From positions 1-64,000 of the forward strand of contig NZ_FZOY01000003.1 in assembly GCF_900188335.1 (NCBI RefSeq): a stretch of 64,000 nucleotides of DNA. Reading direction: 5' to 3'. Under the pieces are notes generated by a model. That model worked only from the letters and a program-made list of their open reading frames with translations, was not told the origin of the DNA and did no database searches. The DNA is from Tropicimonas sediminicola. GTDB taxonomy: Bacteria > Pseudomonadota > Alphaproteobacteria > Rhodobacterales > Rhodobacteraceae. The translations under genes were made by a program, and so were the position numbers. Shown in pieces: positions 7,424 to 16,456 of this stretch; the stretch's first letter is position 1, and every line of letters begins with the position of its first letter.

Positions 7424-8349
7424 GCGGCGCGGAATTCGTCCCCCTGAGCCTGACCCCGATCCTGATCGGGGTGTTCACCGCAGTCGCCTGCGCGCTTCCG
7501 GGCAACTTCCTCGTGCTGCGCAGGCAGGCGCTGATCGGGGACGCGATCAGCCATGTGGTGCTGCCGGGGATCGTCGTGGCCTTCCTGGTGACCGGCACGG
7601 TGACGGCCTGGCCGATGATGATCGGGGCGGCGCTCGCCTCCATCCTCGCCGTGGTGCTGATCGAAGCGATCCGCCGCCTTGGCCGGATCGAGACCGGCGC
7701 CGCGATGGGCGTGGTCTTCACCGCGATGTTCGCGGGCGGGGTGCTGCTGCTGGAGCGGTCCGACACCTCGACCGTTCACCTCGACGTCGAGCATGCGTTG
7801 ATGGGCAACCTCGAATCCCTCATCTGGCTGGACGCGATGGGCTGGGCCTCGCTCCTCGATCCCGTGGCGCTTGCCGGCCTGCCGCCGGAGCTGGGGCGGA
7901 TCTTCATCACCCTGATCGGCGTCTCGGCGTTCCTGTGGCTGTTCTGGCGCCCGCTGAAGATCTCCACCTTCGACGAAGGCTTTGCGCAGGGGCTCGGCAT
8001 GCGCACCGGCGCGCTCGGCATGGCGCTGGTGGTCGTCTCGGCGGTGGCGGCTGTCGCGGCTTTCGATGCGGTGGGCTCGATCATCGTCATCGCGATGTTC
8101 ATCTGCCCGCCGGCCGCCGCCCGGCTGATGACGAACCGTCTTGAGAGGCAGATCGCCTGGTCGGTCGTCTTCGCCGTGATCTCGGCCGTGATGGGCTACG
8201 TGCTTGCCGGTTACGGGCCCCTGTGGCTGGGAGGGACCAATGCGGTCAGTGCGGCCGGGATGATCGCCACAACCTCCGGGCTGATCCTGCTCCTTGCCGT
8301 GCTGTTCGGGCCCTGCCGGTCCAGAACCGGTGCGCCGAGCGAGGGCTGA
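7420..8349 (+). CDS. troD: TroD-type metal ABC permease
   Basis: A 309-residue second permease of the metal importer. The matching motif region GDAISHVVLPG and about eight hydrophobic segments are present, without the soluble tail of its partner. The ATGA overlap with troC indicates translational coupling. Two different permeases, one ATPase and one binding protein form the complete TroABCD set. Confidence 0.9.
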   Translation: MSGAEFVPLSLTPILIGVFTAVACALPGNFLVLRRQALIGDAISHVVLPGIVVAFLVTGTVTAWPMMIGAALASILAVVLIEAIRRLGRIETGAAMGVVFTAMFAGGVLLLERSDTSTVHLDVEHALMGNLESLIWLDAMGWASLLDPVALAGLPPELGRIFITLIGVSAFLWLFWRPLKISTFDEGFAQGLGMRTGALGMALVVVSAVAAVAAFDAVGSIIVIAMFICPPAAARLMTNRLERQIAWSVVFAVISAVMGYVLAGYGPLWLGGTNAVSAAGMIATTSGLILLLAVLFGPCRSRTGAPSEG

Positions 8350-8410
8350 TGCCGCTTCGGCCATGCGGGGTTTGAGCCACCGGCGAAGGAGCTGTCACCG
8401 AGCTCTCGCA

Positions 8411-8440
8411 GAGGTTTTCTTGCCTCCGGCGGGGGTATTT
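8411..8440 (+). repeat. Dispersed intergenic repeat (CTTGCCTCCGGCGGGG), copy 1
   Basis: GAGGTTTTCTTGCCTCCGG followed by CGGGGGTATTT. A near copy lies at 38441-38469. It sits in the gap between troD and rlmB. I recall similar phrases as common intergenic repeats in Rhodobacterales, but only the two copies here are seen. Confidence 0.55.
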
Positions 8441-8517
8441 CCGCCAAGAAGACGCCATCCTGCCGGGGAGGCTTGCCATTTCTCCCGTCGCGGGGCAGGG
8501 GCAGGGGAAGGAAAAGG

Positions 8518-9312
8518 ATGGCTGTGATGAAGAAACCCTCCTGGGTGATCGACAAGGAACGCGCCCGCAGGGCCGCCGCGGCGGAAACGCTCTGGCTTTT
8601 CGGTCTGCACGCGGTGCGGGACGCGCTGTGCAACCCGGCGCGGGCGCGGCTGCGGCTCGTGGTGACGCGCAACGCCGCCGACAAGCTGGCCGAGGCGATC
8701 GCCGAGAGCGGCATGGAGCCCGAGATCGCCGATCCGCGGAAATTTCCAGTGCCGCTGGACCCGGGCTCGGTGCACCAGGGCGCGGCGCTCGAGGTGAAGC
8801 CGCTGGATTGGGGCAAGTTCGAGGATCTCTGCGAGCCGGGGCAGGGTGCGCCGCGTCTCGTGCTGCTGGACCGCGTCACCGATCCGCACAATGTCGGGGC
8901 CATCCTGCGTTCGTCCGAGGTGTTCGGGGCCCGCGCCGTCATCGCCCCCCATCACCATTCCGCGCCGGAAACCGGTGCCCTTGCCAAGACCGCTTCGGGC
9001 GCGCTGGAGCGTCAGGCCTATGTGCGGGTGCGGAACCTGGCCGACAGCATGGAAGTGCTGCGGGACATGGGCTACGTGCTGATCGGTCTGGACGGCGACG
9101 GGGAGGGGGACCTTGCGGAGGCAGCGGCGGCCTTTGCCGATCGCCCGCTTGCGCTGGTGCTGGGTGCCGAGGGGCCGGGATTGCGCGACCGGACCCGCAA
9201 GACCTGCGACCAGATCGTTCGTATTCCCGCCGCCGGTGCGTTCGGCTCGCTCAACGTCTCCAATGCGGCCGCAGTCGCCCTATATGCTACGAGGAAGCAA
9301 GATCAGGGCTGA
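8518..9312 (+). CDS. rlmB: 23S rRNA (Gm2251) 2'-O-methyltransferase, TrmH/SPOUT family
   Basis: A 264-residue SAM-dependent RNA ribose methyltransferase. The N-terminal substrate-binding part contains LWLFGLHAVRDAL. The SPOUT domain carries motif 1 DPHNVGAILRSSEVFG, motif 2 LVLGAEGPGL and motif 3 IPAAGAFGSLNVSNAAAV, which form the trefoil knot and bind SAM. The ATG at 8518 is preceded by AGGGGAAGGA. It is most likely RlmB; related TrmH-family enzymes cannot be fully excluded. It stands alone between the tro operon and a small zinc-ribbon gene. Confidence 0.88.
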   Translation: MAVMKKPSWVIDKERARRAAAAETLWLFGLHAVRDALCNPARARLRLVVTRNAADKLAEAIAESGMEPEIADPRKFPVPLDPGSVHQGAALEVKPLDWGKFEDLCEPGQGAPRLVLLDRVTDPHNVGAILRSSEVFGARAVIAPHHHSAPETGALAKTASGALERQAYVRVRNLADSMEVLRDMGYVLIGLDGDGEGDLAEAAAAFADRPLALVLGAEGPGLRDRTRKTCDQIVRIPAAGAFGSLNVSNAAAVALYATRKQDQG

Positions 9313-9315
9313 CGC

Positions 9316-9606
9316 ATGCACCGAACAACGAAGATCGCCACCTGCTGCTATTGCGGCACCCGGGCTGCCCTGGTGCTGGGCAGCGACCGGCACGAACTCG
9401 TGTGTTCGGCCTGCGGCGCCCCGCTGCGCCAGTTGAAGAGCCTGCCCGCGGATACGGCCGCTCGGACGCCCGTCTCCGCCCCGTCGCGCGGTCAGCTCCA
9501 CGACCGGCCGAAAAAGAAAACCAAGTCGAAAAAGAAGAAGCGCAAATCCTGGATCAAGGATCTCGTCGAAGATGCCTTCGACGAGTTGGGGGACCTGTTC
9601 GATTGA
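9316..9606 (+). CDS. 96-aa zinc-ribbon protein with lysine-rich linker
   Basis: The N-terminus has CCYCG and CSACG pairs forming a zinc ribbon. A lysine-rich stretch (PKKKTKSKKKKRKS) follows, and then an acidic tail (KDLVEDAFDELGDLFD). The pattern suggests an RNA- or protein-binding adaptor; the function is unknown. It starts 3 bp after rlmB and probably shares its transcript, which would fit a link to rRNA or ribosomes, though that is inference. Confidence 0.75.
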   Translation: MHRTTKIATCCYCGTRAALVLGSDRHELVCSACGAPLRQLKSLPADTAARTPVSAPSRGQLHDRPKKKTKSKKKKRKSWIKDLVEDAFDELGDLFD

Positions 9607-9711
9607 CCTGCGAATCTGCTCGAGCAGGATGGCGTAAGCCCTTTGGTAACAAACCCGTTATCCCCCTTATTCGGCCTCTTGGATGTGGCGTTTGCGTAAC
9701 TACATTTGATT

Positions 9712-9800
9712 CACGGGTTGCGGATCTGGAACCTCCGCAACCTGCTGCACTGTCCCTCGTTCCGTACTGGCGCCCGGCGATTGAACCCGGGCGCCTTTTT
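9712..9800 (+). ncRNA. Candidate small RNA ending at an intrinsic terminator
   Basis: TTGGAT (9679-9684) and TACATT (9701-9706) with a 16-bp spacer form a plausible promoter in the gap after the zinc-ribbon gene. Two hairpins follow: GGTTGCGGA/TCCGCAACC, then the terminator stem GGCGCCCGG/CCGGGCGCC with TTTTT. The product would be about 90 nt and stops before the next gene. I do not recognise the family. It could instead be the terminator of the rlmB transcript. Confidence 0.35.
9769..9800 (+). terminator. Rho-independent terminator
   Basis: A perfect 9-bp stem GGCGCCCGG/CCGGGCGCC with an 8-9-nt loop is followed by TTTTT. It ends the rlmB/zinc-ribbon transcript or the candidate small RNA before it. 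Confidence 0.85.
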
Positions 9801-9825
9801 CTTGTGATGGAAGGCTGCAAATCCC

Positions 9826-10281
9826 GTGATCCCGTCCGACGATATCCTGCGTGACATCTTCCGGCGCACCCGCGTCATCGCCTGCGTCGGCGCATCGCCG
9901 CGCCCGGAGCGGCCGAGCCACTACGTGTCGGAGTTCCTGCGCGCCCGGGGCTATCGGGTGATTCCAGTCAATCCTGGTCAGGCCGGCGCTACGCTGTTTG
10001 GCGAACGGGTGGTTGCGCGGCTTTCCGAGATCGACGCGCCGGTGGACATGGTCGACATCTTCCGCCGGTCCGAACAGGTTCTGCCGGTGGTCGAGGAGGC
10101 GCTCGAAAGCCTGCCCGGGCTCAAGACCGTCTGGATGCAGATCGGCGTGCGCAACCCCGAGGCCGCGGCGCTCGCGCAGGCACGCGGCGTCACGGAGGTT
10201 CAGGATCGCTGCCCGAAGGTCGAGCTGCCTCGTCTCTTCGGCTCCATGAGCCTCGCGCAGATCCGGAGCCAGGTGGCCTAG
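9826..10281 (+). CDS. CoA-binding domain protein, YccU type
   Basis: A 151-residue single-domain Rossmann-like protein. The N-terminal CVGASPRPERPSHYV loop matches the CoA_binding_2 family, and VWMQIGVRN is the other typical phrase. Members bind coenzyme A, but no reaction is established. The start is GTG at 9826 with GGAAGG upstream; an ATG at 9807 is out of frame. Its stop overlaps the convergent hisE stop by 4 bp. Confidence 0.82.
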   Translation: MIPSDDILRDIFRRTRVIACVGASPRPERPSHYVSEFLRARGYRVIPVNPGQAGATLFGERVVARLSEIDAPVDMVDIFRRSEQVLPVVEEALESLPGLKTVWMQIGVRNPEAAALAQARGVTEVQDRCPKVELPRLFGSMSLAQIRSQVA

Positions 10282-10586
10282 CGGGCGGCCTTTTCCTCGA
10301 TTCCCGACCGGCCTTCGCGGCGGGCGAGTTCCGCCTCGATCTCCGCGAGCCCGACGTCGCGTGCCGCGCACATGACCAGCAGGTGATACAGCGAATCCGC
10401 CGCCTCGCTGACCAGCCGCGCGCGGTCGCCCTTGACCGCCTCGATGATCGCTTCGACGGCCTCCTCGCCGAATTTCTCGGCGCATTTCTCGGGCCCCTTG
10501 GCGAGGAGCTTCGCGGTCCAGGAGCTTTCCGGGTCTGCGCCCTTGCGGGCTTCGATCGTCTCGGCCAGTCGATACAGGGCGCTCAT
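10278..10586 (-). CDS. hisE: Phosphoribosyl-ATP pyrophosphatase
   Basis: A 102-residue MazG-like all-alpha enzyme that hydrolyses phosphoribosyl-ATP to phosphoribosyl-AMP, the second step of histidine synthesis. The metal-binding signature [13 protein letters not shown] is present, with [11 protein letters not shown] in the next helix. It is a stand-alone HisE, as expected where hisI is separate. It lies 64 bp downstream of hisF on the same strand. Confidence 0.93.
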   Translation of the reverse strand: MSALYRLAETIEARKGADPESSWTAKLLAKGPEKCAEKFGEEAVEAIIEAVKGDRARLVSEAADSLYHLLVMCAARDVGLAEIEAELARREGRSGIEEKAAR

Positions 10587-10650
10587 GTCATGTCCTTCTT
10601 CTGTCCGGAGAAGCCGCGGCGGCCGGGTCGGGCCTCGGTCCCGGGCCGGA

Positions 10651-11412
10651 TCAGTTCAGCCGTACGGGAATCCCTGCAGCGGCCATATGTTCCTTGGCCT
10701 CGCGGATGGTGAAATCCCCGAAGTGGAAGATCGAGGCGGCGAGCACCGCACTGGCCCCGCCCTCGGTCACTCCTTCGACGAGGTGGTCGAGTGTGCCGAC
10801 GCCGCCGGACGCGATGACGGGCACGTGGACGGCATCCGAGATCGCCCGCGTGAGCGGAAGGTTGAACCCGGCGCGCGTTCCGTCGCGGTCCATCGAGGTC
10901 AGCAGGATCTCGCCCGCTCCCTTGGCCACCACCGTTCGTGCAAATTCGACCGCATCGATGCCCGTGGGCTTGCGGCCGCCGTGGGTGAAGATCTCCCACT
11001 TGCCGGGGCTCACCGTCTTGGCGTCGATCGCCACCACGATGCACTGGCTGCCGAAGCGTTCCGCCGATTTCGCCACCACATCCGGGTTGGCCACGGCGGC
11101 GGAGTTGAAACTCACCTTGTCCGCCCCGGCAAGCAGCAGCGCCCGCACGTCTTCGGGCGTGCGCACCCCGCCGCCGATGGTCAGCGGCATGAAGCACTGC
11201 TCGGCCGTCCGCGTGGCGAGGTCGTACATCGTCCCGCGGTTCTCGTGGGTGGCGTTGATGTCGAGGAAGCACAGCTCGTCGGCGCCGGCGGCGTCATAGG
11301 CCTTGGCGGCTTCCACCGGATCGCCGGCGTCGACCAGGTCGACGAAGTTCACGCCCTTGACGACACGGCCTTCCTTGACGTCGAGGCAGGGGATGATGCG
11401 GGTCTTGAGCAT
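10651..11412 (-). CDS. hisF: Imidazole glycerol phosphate synthase cyclase subunit
   Basis: A 253-residue TIM barrel, the exact usual length. It uses ammonia from HisH to convert PRFAR into IGP and AICAR. It starts [15 protein letters not shown] with the catalytic Asp in CLDV; phosphate-binding loops are GGGVRTPED and [11 protein letters not shown], and the second catalytic Asp lies in SMDRDGT. The ATG at 11412 fits family starts; longer frames have no homology to the family. It works with hisH, which is encoded 2.7 kb upstream on the same strand. Confidence 0.96.
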   Translation of the reverse strand: MLKTRIIPCLDVKEGRVVKGVNFVDLVDAGDPVEAAKAYDAAGADELCFLDINATHENRGTMYDLATRTAEQCFMPLTIGGGVRTPEDVRALLLAGADKVSFNSAAVANPDVVAKSAERFGSQCIVVAIDAKTVSPGKWEIFTHGGRKPTGIDAVEFARTVVAKGAGEILLTSMDRDGTRAGFNLPLTRAISDAVHVPVIASGGVGTLDHLVEGVTEGGASAVLAASIFHFGDFTIREAKEHMAAAGIPVRLN

Positions 11413-11523
11413 GGGAAATGCGGTCCTCGGGTGATCACGCGATCTTTTATGGTCATTCGGGGCGAGAGGCCAGAGTGTTGGAGCACGGGGCAAGCGCCCG
11501 CCGGAAACGAGAGGAGATCTGCC

Positions 11524-11976
11524 TTGAAACTGCTCGCTGCGACCGCCCTTGCCGTGACGATGGCAACGACCGCCATGGCCGATGACGACGATTTCGTCCG
11601 GGTCCAGTCCGCGTCGGATGTCGGAGCCACGATGGATGCCCTGGAGGCCGCCGTCGGCAGTGCCGGCGCCACGGTCTTCGCCCGGGTCGACCACGCCGCC
11701 GGGGCGGCTTCGGTCGATATGGAGCTTGCCGATGCGCAGCTGCTGATCTTCGGCAACCCCAAGCTCGGAACGCCCGCGATGCAGGACGACCCGTTGGCCG
11801 GCCTCGTGCTGCCGCTGCGGGTGCTGGTCTACGAGGACGGCGAGGGCAAGGTCTGGCTTGCCTACCAGGAGCCGGAGGAAATGTTCGACGACATGGATAT
11901 CGTCGACGACGCGCCCTACCTCGCCATGATGGCCGGGGCCCTGTCCAAGCTCACGGCAGCAGCGGCCGGCAACTAG
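11524..11976 (+). CDS. Secreted DUF302 protein
   Basis: A 150-residue exported protein with a signal peptide ([18 protein letters not shown]) and then a DUF302 domain (about residues 60-120) with the phrase [15 protein letters not shown]. The family function is unknown. The start is TTG at 11524 behind GAGGAGAT. It is transcribed against the his genes, between hisF and hisA, and its stop overlaps the hisA stop by 4 bp. Confidence 0.83.
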   Translation: MKLLAATALAVTMATTAMADDDDFVRVQSASDVGATMDALEAAVGSAGATVFARVDHAAGAASVDMELADAQLLIFGNPKLGTPAMQDDPLAGLVLPLRVLVYEDGEGKVWLAYQEPEEMFDDMDIVDDAPYLAMMAGALSKLTAAAAGN

Positions 11977-12686
11977 AGGGCGGACAGCGCCTCCCGCAGG
12001 TCGATGGCGCCGTCATAGAGTGCCCGGCCCGAGATCGCGCCGGAAATTCCCACAGCGTCGCGCAGGGCGATCAGGTCCGCCAGCGAAGACACCCCGCCGG
12101 AGGCGATCACCGGGATCGTGGTGGCGCGGGCGAGGGCGGCCGTGGCCTCGACGTTCGGTCCCTGCATGGCGCCGTCGCGGTCGATGTCGGTATAGATGAT
12201 CGCGGCGATGCCGGCATCCTCCAGCCGGCCGGCGAGATCGGTCACGGTCATGTCGGTCTCCTCGGCCCAGCCGCGCGTCGCGACCTTGCCGTTGCGCGCA
12301 TCGAGCCCCACGGCGACGCGGCCCGGGAAGAGCTGGGCAGCTTCGCGCACAAGCTCGGGGTTCTCCACCGCAACCGTGCCCAGGATCACCCGGCTCACCC
12401 CCTTGTTCAGCCACATCTCGATGGTCTCGAGCGTGCGGATGCCGCCACCGAGCTGGACCGGCACCGAGACGGCAGCGAGAATCGCCTCCACCGCTGCGGC
12501 GTTCACCGGTTCGCCGGCAAAGGCGCCGTTCAGGTCGACGAGGTGCAGCCACTCGCAGCCGGCTTCCTCGAACTGACGGGCCTGTGCGGCCGGGTCGCTG
12601 CCGAAGACGGTTGCCTTGTCCATGTCGCCCTTGAGCAGGCGCACGCAGTTACCGTCCTTCAGGTCGATGGCGGGATAGAGGATCAT
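11973..12686 (-). CDS. hisA: Phosphoribosylformimino-AICAR-ribotide isomerase
   Basis: A 237-residue TIM barrel catalysing the Amadori rearrangement of ProFAR to PRFAR. It starts [12 protein letters not shown] with the catalytic Asp in [15 protein letters not shown] and [12 protein letters not shown] are the phosphate loops, and DIDRDG holds the second acid. The ATG at 12686 is chosen because family members begin [10 protein letters not shown]; the 20-residue upstream extension is not family-like. It belongs to the scattered his group on this strand. Confidence 0.95.
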   Translation of the reverse strand: MILYPAIDLKDGNCVRLLKGDMDKATVFGSDPAAQARQFEEAGCEWLHLVDLNGAFAGEPVNAAAVEAILAAVSVPVQLGGGIRTLETIEMWLNKGVSRVILGTVAVENPELVREAAQLFPGRVAVGLDARNGKVATRGWAEETDMTVTDLAGRLEDAGIAAIIYTDIDRDGAMQGPNVEATAALARATTIPVIASGGVSSLADLIALRDAVGISGAISGRALYDGAIDLREALSAL

Positions 12687-12819
12687 GGTCGGGGTCCGGG
12701 CTGTTGTTTCGCGTGGGCTTCTGCCACGGCGCGAGGGGAGATGCAAAGCGACGGGACGTCATTGTTGATCGCCGGGCCGCTTGCGCGACAGGCTGGCGCC
12801 AGCAACGGGAGGACACACC

Positions 12820-13209
12820 ATGAAACGCATTGCGACGGCCGCCGCCGGGCTGATTCTGCTGGCGGGCGCCGGCGCCGCCGATCCGGTCTTCGGAACCTGG
12901 AAGACGGAGCCCGGCGACGACGGCAATTTCGCCCATGTCACCATCGCCGATTGCGGCGGGCAGATCTGCGGCACGCTCGGCAAGGCCTTCGACGGCTCCG
13001 GCAAGCCCATCGCCTCCGACAAGGTCGGCAAGCGGATGATCTGGGACATGGCGGCGAACGGCGGCGGCAAGTATTCCGGCGGCAAGATCTGGGCCCCGGA
13101 CCGCGACAAGACCTACAGTTCCAAGATGAGCCTCTCCGGTGACACGCTCAAGGTCTCGGGCTGCGTCGGTCCGATCTGTCGCGGCCAGACCTGGACCCGG
13201 GCGCAGTAA
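12820..13209 (+). CDS. Secreted DUF2147 protein
   Basis: A 129-residue protein with signal peptide (MKRIATAAAGLILLAGAGA) and a DUF2147 domain recognisable by VFGTWKTE near the start and GGKIWAPDRDKTY in the middle. The four Cys (CGGQIC, CVGPIC) could form disulfides. The ATG at 12820 follows GGGAGGA. The family function is unknown. It runs opposite to the his genes. Confidence 0.82.
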   Translation: MKRIATAAAGLILLAGAGAADPVFGTWKTEPGDDGNFAHVTIADCGGQICGTLGKAFDGSGKPIASDKVGKRMIWDMAANGGGKYSGGKIWAPDRDKTYSSKMSLSGDTLKVSGCVGPICRGQTWTRAQ

Positions 13210-13217
13210 TTGATGCG

Positions 13218-13254
13218 GCAAGGCCGTGGGCGGGCGAAACGGCCCACGGCCTGC
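13218..13254 (+). terminator. Hairpin after the DUF2147 gene
   Basis: GCAAGGCCGTGGGC pairs with GCCCACGGCCTGC around a GGGCGAAACG loop directly after the stop codon. There is no T-run, so it may be an mRNA-stabilising or weak termination structure. Confidence 0.5.
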
Positions 13255-13343
13255 CGGCTGTCTGGAGCAGAACGGTTCTGTCGATCTGGAAGGCGACCTT
13301 CATCGAGAAGCCGCGCCTTCCAGCATTTCTCCCGGCGACTCGA

Positions 13344-13832
13344 TTACATCTGGGACGCCTGGCACTCCTCGAGCACCTTCATCGCGTCGTTCGTGCCGGT
13401 CAGGTCGACAACGATTTCGCGGCCGCTCTCCGCGGTAATGGTCAGGGTCTGTTTCTTCGCCAGATCGTAGGCGAACTTCGGATTGTTGAAGTAGACGTAG
13501 CCGCCCTGGTAGGCGCCATCGACCTTTCTGACCGAACCGCCTTCGAACTTCTCACCGTCGAGATCGAAATGGGTGATGATCGTGTCGCGGCTGTCGATGC
13601 CTGCGTCAGCGAGCGTGAAGAGCGCCAGGTAGCCAAGCTCTTCATTGCCGTCGATTCCAATCTGGGTCTGGAAACCGTCGGCATCGGTCCTTTCGATGGC
13701 GCAGCCCTTGAGCCCTTCGCTGATGCGGACATTCCATCCGGCAACTTCAGCGTAGATTTCCTGGCCAATGGCAGCCGTCGACGACACTGCCAGCGCGATT
13801 GCCGCGAACGAGAACTGAGCGAACTTGAACAT
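13344..13832 (-). CDS. Secreted hypothetical protein
   Basis: A 162-residue protein with a clear signal peptide (FKFAQFSFAAIALAVSSTAAIG) and cysteines in GCAIER and EECQAS near the two ends. The mature part looks beta-rich and acidic. I do not recognise a family. The ATG at 13832 follows GGAGGGG. It lies between hisH and hisA on their strand with ~290 bp upstream, so it probably has its own promoter. An inverted repeat near 13883-13910 (GATCGTTC, GAACGATTC) may be its operator. Confidence 0.7.
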   Translation of the reverse strand: MFKFAQFSFAAIALAVSSTAAIGQEIYAEVAGWNVRISEGLKGCAIERTDADGFQTQIGIDGNEELGYLALFTLADAGIDSRDTIITHFDLDGEKFEGGSVRKVDGAYQGGYVYFNNPKFAYDLAKKQTLTITAESGREIVVDLTGTNDAMKVLEECQASQM

Positions 13833-14120
13833 TTGAATCCCCCCTCCGGAAACAGTTGAGTTTGCAACTCGCCGATACTGGACGATCGTTCCCCGTTTGT
13901 GAACGATTCGATCAGCCACCGGGCCAGTTGAGGGGGAGGTCATCCTGGATCGGGCGTGATCGACTATGGCACGCGGGTGCGCAGGACGAACGTAGTCCCC
14001 GCGCAGGTTTCCAACCGGACAGCCCCACAAAACCGGACATCCGGGCCGATCAGGCGAATGCAACAAACGCCGGCCCGGGGCCCGACGCACCCATTCAGAA
14101 GCCTCGGCGGGGATGGGCGC

Positions 14121-14762
14121 TCAAGGCGCCCAGGTCAGGAAGTTCGCGATCATCCGGAGGCCGGCATGCTGGCTCTTCTCCGGGTGGAACTGGGTGCCGA
14201 TCATGGTGTCCCGACCGATGATCGCGGTGACCTCTCCGCCGTATTCGGCGTAGGCGAGCCGCTCGGCCGGGTCGCGCACGACGACCTGGTAGGAGTGGAC
14301 GAAATAGGCGTGGTCGCCCGTCTCGATCCCTTCCAGAACCGGGTGGCTGCCGGTCACGATCAGGTCGTTCCAGCCCATGTGCGGCACCTTCAGCGCCGGA
14401 TCGTCGGGCACGATCGGCACGACCTCGCCGGCGATCCAGTCGAAGCCGGGCGTGTCGCGATATTCACGGCCGACGCTCGCCATCATCTGCATGCCGATGC
14501 AGATCCCCATGAAGGGACGGCCCCGCACCTGCACGGCTTCCTCGATCGCCTCCTGAAGGCCGGAGTGTCCCTCCAGCGCCGCCTTGCAGGCCGGGTAGGC
14601 GCCGTCGCCGGGCAGCACGATCCGGTCGGCGCGGGCCACGTCCTCGGGCCGGCCGCTGATGATCACCTCGCCGGCGCCGGTCTCGGCTGCCATGCGTTGA
14701 AACGCCTTTTCCGCCGAGTGCAGGTTGCCGCTCTCGTAGTCGACCACGACTGTCAGGGACAT
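14121..14762 (-). CDS. hisH: Imidazole glycerol phosphate synthase glutaminase subunit
   Basis: A 213-residue class I glutamine amidotransferase that supplies ammonia to HisF. Oxyanion loop LPGDGAYP, nucleophile Cys in GICIGMQMM and the His-Glu pair in QFHPEKSQ complete the triad. Its start is one base after the hisB stop, so the two are co-translated. Other his genes follow on the same strand after an inserted secreted protein. Confidence 0.95.
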   Translation of the reverse strand: MSLTVVVDYESGNLHSAEKAFQRMAAETGAGEVIISGRPEDVARADRIVLPGDGAYPACKAALEGHSGLQEAIEEAVQVRGRPFMGICIGMQMMASVGREYRDTPGFDWIAGEVVPIVPDDPALKVPHMGWNDLIVTGSHPVLEGIETGDHAYFVHSYQVVVRDPAERLAYAEYGGEVTAIIGRDTMIGTQFHPEKSQHAGLRMIANFLTWAP

Positions 14763-14763
14763 G

Positions 14764-15351
14764 TCAGAGCGTCCCCTTGGTCGACGGGATCGCATCGCCC
14801 TTGCGCGGGTCGGGCTCCACCGCTTCGCGCAGCGCGCGGGCCACGGCCTTGAAGCCGGCCTCGGCGATGTGGTGGCTGTTGAGCCCGTGCAGCGTGTCGA
14901 CATGCAGCGTGATCCCGCCGTGGGTCGACAGCGCCTGGAAGAACTCGCGCACGAGTTCCGTGTCGAAGGTGCCGATCTTCTGGGTCGGGAAATCCATGTT
15001 CCACACCAGGTAGGGACGCCCGGACAGGTCCAGCGCCGCCCGCACCAGCGTGTCGTCCATCGGCAGCAGGCAGGCGCCGTAGCGGCGGATGCCCCGCTTG
15101 TCGCCGAGCGCCTGCGTCAGCGCCTGGCCGAGCGCGATGCCGGTGTCTTCCACGGTGTGGTGGTCATCGATGTGCAGATCGCCCTCGGCGCGAATCGTCA
15201 TGTCGATCAGAGAATGCCTGGCCAGCTGCTCCAGCATGTGGTCGAAAAACCCGACGCCGGTGCGGCAGTCGTAGCTGCCGGTGCCATCCAGATCGACCTC
15301 GACCGAGATCTTCGTCTCGGTGGTGGCCCGTTCGATTTTCGCCTTGCGCAT
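14764..15351 (-). CDS. hisB: Imidazoleglycerol-phosphate dehydratase
   Basis: A 195-residue monofunctional Mn-dependent dehydratase converting IGP to imidazole acetol phosphate. Metal-binding repeats are DDHHTVED and [23 protein letters not shown] is the other family signature. There is no fused histidinol phosphatase domain. It heads the his group here, with about 200 bp of non-coding DNA before the divergent tRNA-Gly. Confidence 0.96.
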   Translation of the reverse strand: MRKAKIERATTETKISVEVDLDGTGSYDCRTGVGFFDHMLEQLARHSLIDMTIRAEGDLHIDDHHTVEDTGIALGQALTQALGDKRGIRRYGACLLPMDDTLVRAALDLSGRPYLVWNMDFPTQKIGTFDTELVREFFQALSTHGGITLHVDTLHGLNSHHIAEAGFKAVARALREAVEPDPRKGDAIPSTKGTL

Positions 15352-15560
15352 GCGTTCTCTCCGATCGCTGACCCGCGTTCCTTACAGCCCGTCGGAGCGC
15401 GATCCAAGGGCATCGCGCATGGTGACGGCCTTCTGTGGGCCGCACGGCACAAGGCGCAAAGGGCCGGCCCGGCGGAGGCAATCCTGATTTGCGCCGCAGC
15501 ATCGCATTTCCGCTTGCACCCCCTCCGCGGCATCGCTAGAAGCCCGGAGAACAAAAGGAC

Positions 15561-15635
15561 GCGGGCGTAGCTCAGGGGTAGAGCATTACCTTGCCAAGGT
15601 AAGGGTCGTGAGTTCGAATCTCATCGCCCGCTCCA
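15561..15635 (+). tRNA. tRNA-Gly (GCC)
   Basis: A 75-nt gene with CCA. Acceptor GCGGGCG/CGCCCGC, anticodon loop TTGCCAA and T-loop TTCGAAT are seen. It is identical in sequence to the tRNA-Gly gene at 43576-43650. Confidence 0.96.
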
Positions 15636-16103
15636 TTTTGTTTCCCTCCCCTTGGAATTGAAATGTGCGTCAGGGAATGTCCTGTCGGGTTCCGTAGATC
15701 CGTGTCGGTTGCAACTGCACGATGTGTGCGCGCGCGTCGCCAAAATGACCGGCGTCGATTCGGGAGAGGCCAGGGGGGCTGGCCTGCGAATGCTCCGGAA
15801 ATAGCACGATCCACTTGCGGACTGTCCACCGTCGCTTCGAAAGATCGGAGCGCGGTCGCAGGGAGATGACTGAAGGACAAATCCGCCAGCGCGGCCGAAC
15901 TCTGCCACCCTTGCTGGACTCCAGTATGATGTTTTCATCGCAGGAGAGCGGAAGCGCGGCGTCTCCGGGGCCCTTGGGCGTCCCGGGAACAGAAATGCGC
16001 GGGGGAGGAAAAACCCGGCAAATGGCTGCTTGACGCCGCCCGCAGCGCAGCCTAGAACGCCGCTCACGCCGCGCGATGCGATGTATCGCGCAGCGGGCAG
16101 TGG
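15636..16103. other. 468-bp intergenic region between tRNA genes
   Basis: Open frames here run through neighbouring tRNA genes and have no domain-like sequence. I see no convincing gene, repeat or strong terminator; it presumably holds the tRNA-Asp promoter. Confidence 0.5.
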
Positions 16104-16180
16104 GCGGTTGTAGCTCAGTTGGTTAGAGTGCCGGCCTGTCACGCCGGAGGTCGCGGGTTCGAGCCCCGTCAACCGCGCCA
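16104..16180 (+). tRNA. tRNA-Asp (GTC), copy 1
   Basis: A 77-nt gene with CCA. Acceptor GCGGTTG/CAACCGC, anticodon loop CTGTCAC, T-loop TTCGAGC. Identical to the copy 90 bp downstream. Confidence 0.96.
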
Positions 16181-16270
16181 TCGCTGCCAGACCCGGCCCG
16201 GGTCCGCCTTTCGAGGCTCAAGGGCACCCGTCGTTCAGGCGGTAAGAAGACCCGGCCCTCTGGGCCATGC

Positions 16271-16347
16271 GCGGTTGTAGCTCAGTTGGTTAGAGTGCCG
16301 GCCTGTCACGCCGGAGGTCGCGGGTTCGAGCCCCGTCAACCGCGCCA
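16271..16347 (+). tRNA. tRNA-Asp (GTC), copy 2
   Basis: Identical in all 77 bases to 16104-16180. The spacer between copies contains a GACCCGG/CCGGGTC self-complementary stretch but no gene, so the pair looks like a simple tandem duplication. Confidence 0.96.
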
Positions 16348-16456
16348 CTTCTTCCTTGTCATCGGAAACCTCGGTACTGCTGAAACGGTGGGCGCTTGCA
16401 CGTCGCCCTTGGGCGTGCGCGTTTTGCGAGACGCTGGCAGCAGGGGAGGCTGGGCG

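Noticed and set aside
15621-16181. Minus-strand frames across the tRNA-Asp genes
   Set aside because: They read through tRNA sequence and repeat the same tRNA-derived phrase at both copies, so they are not genes.
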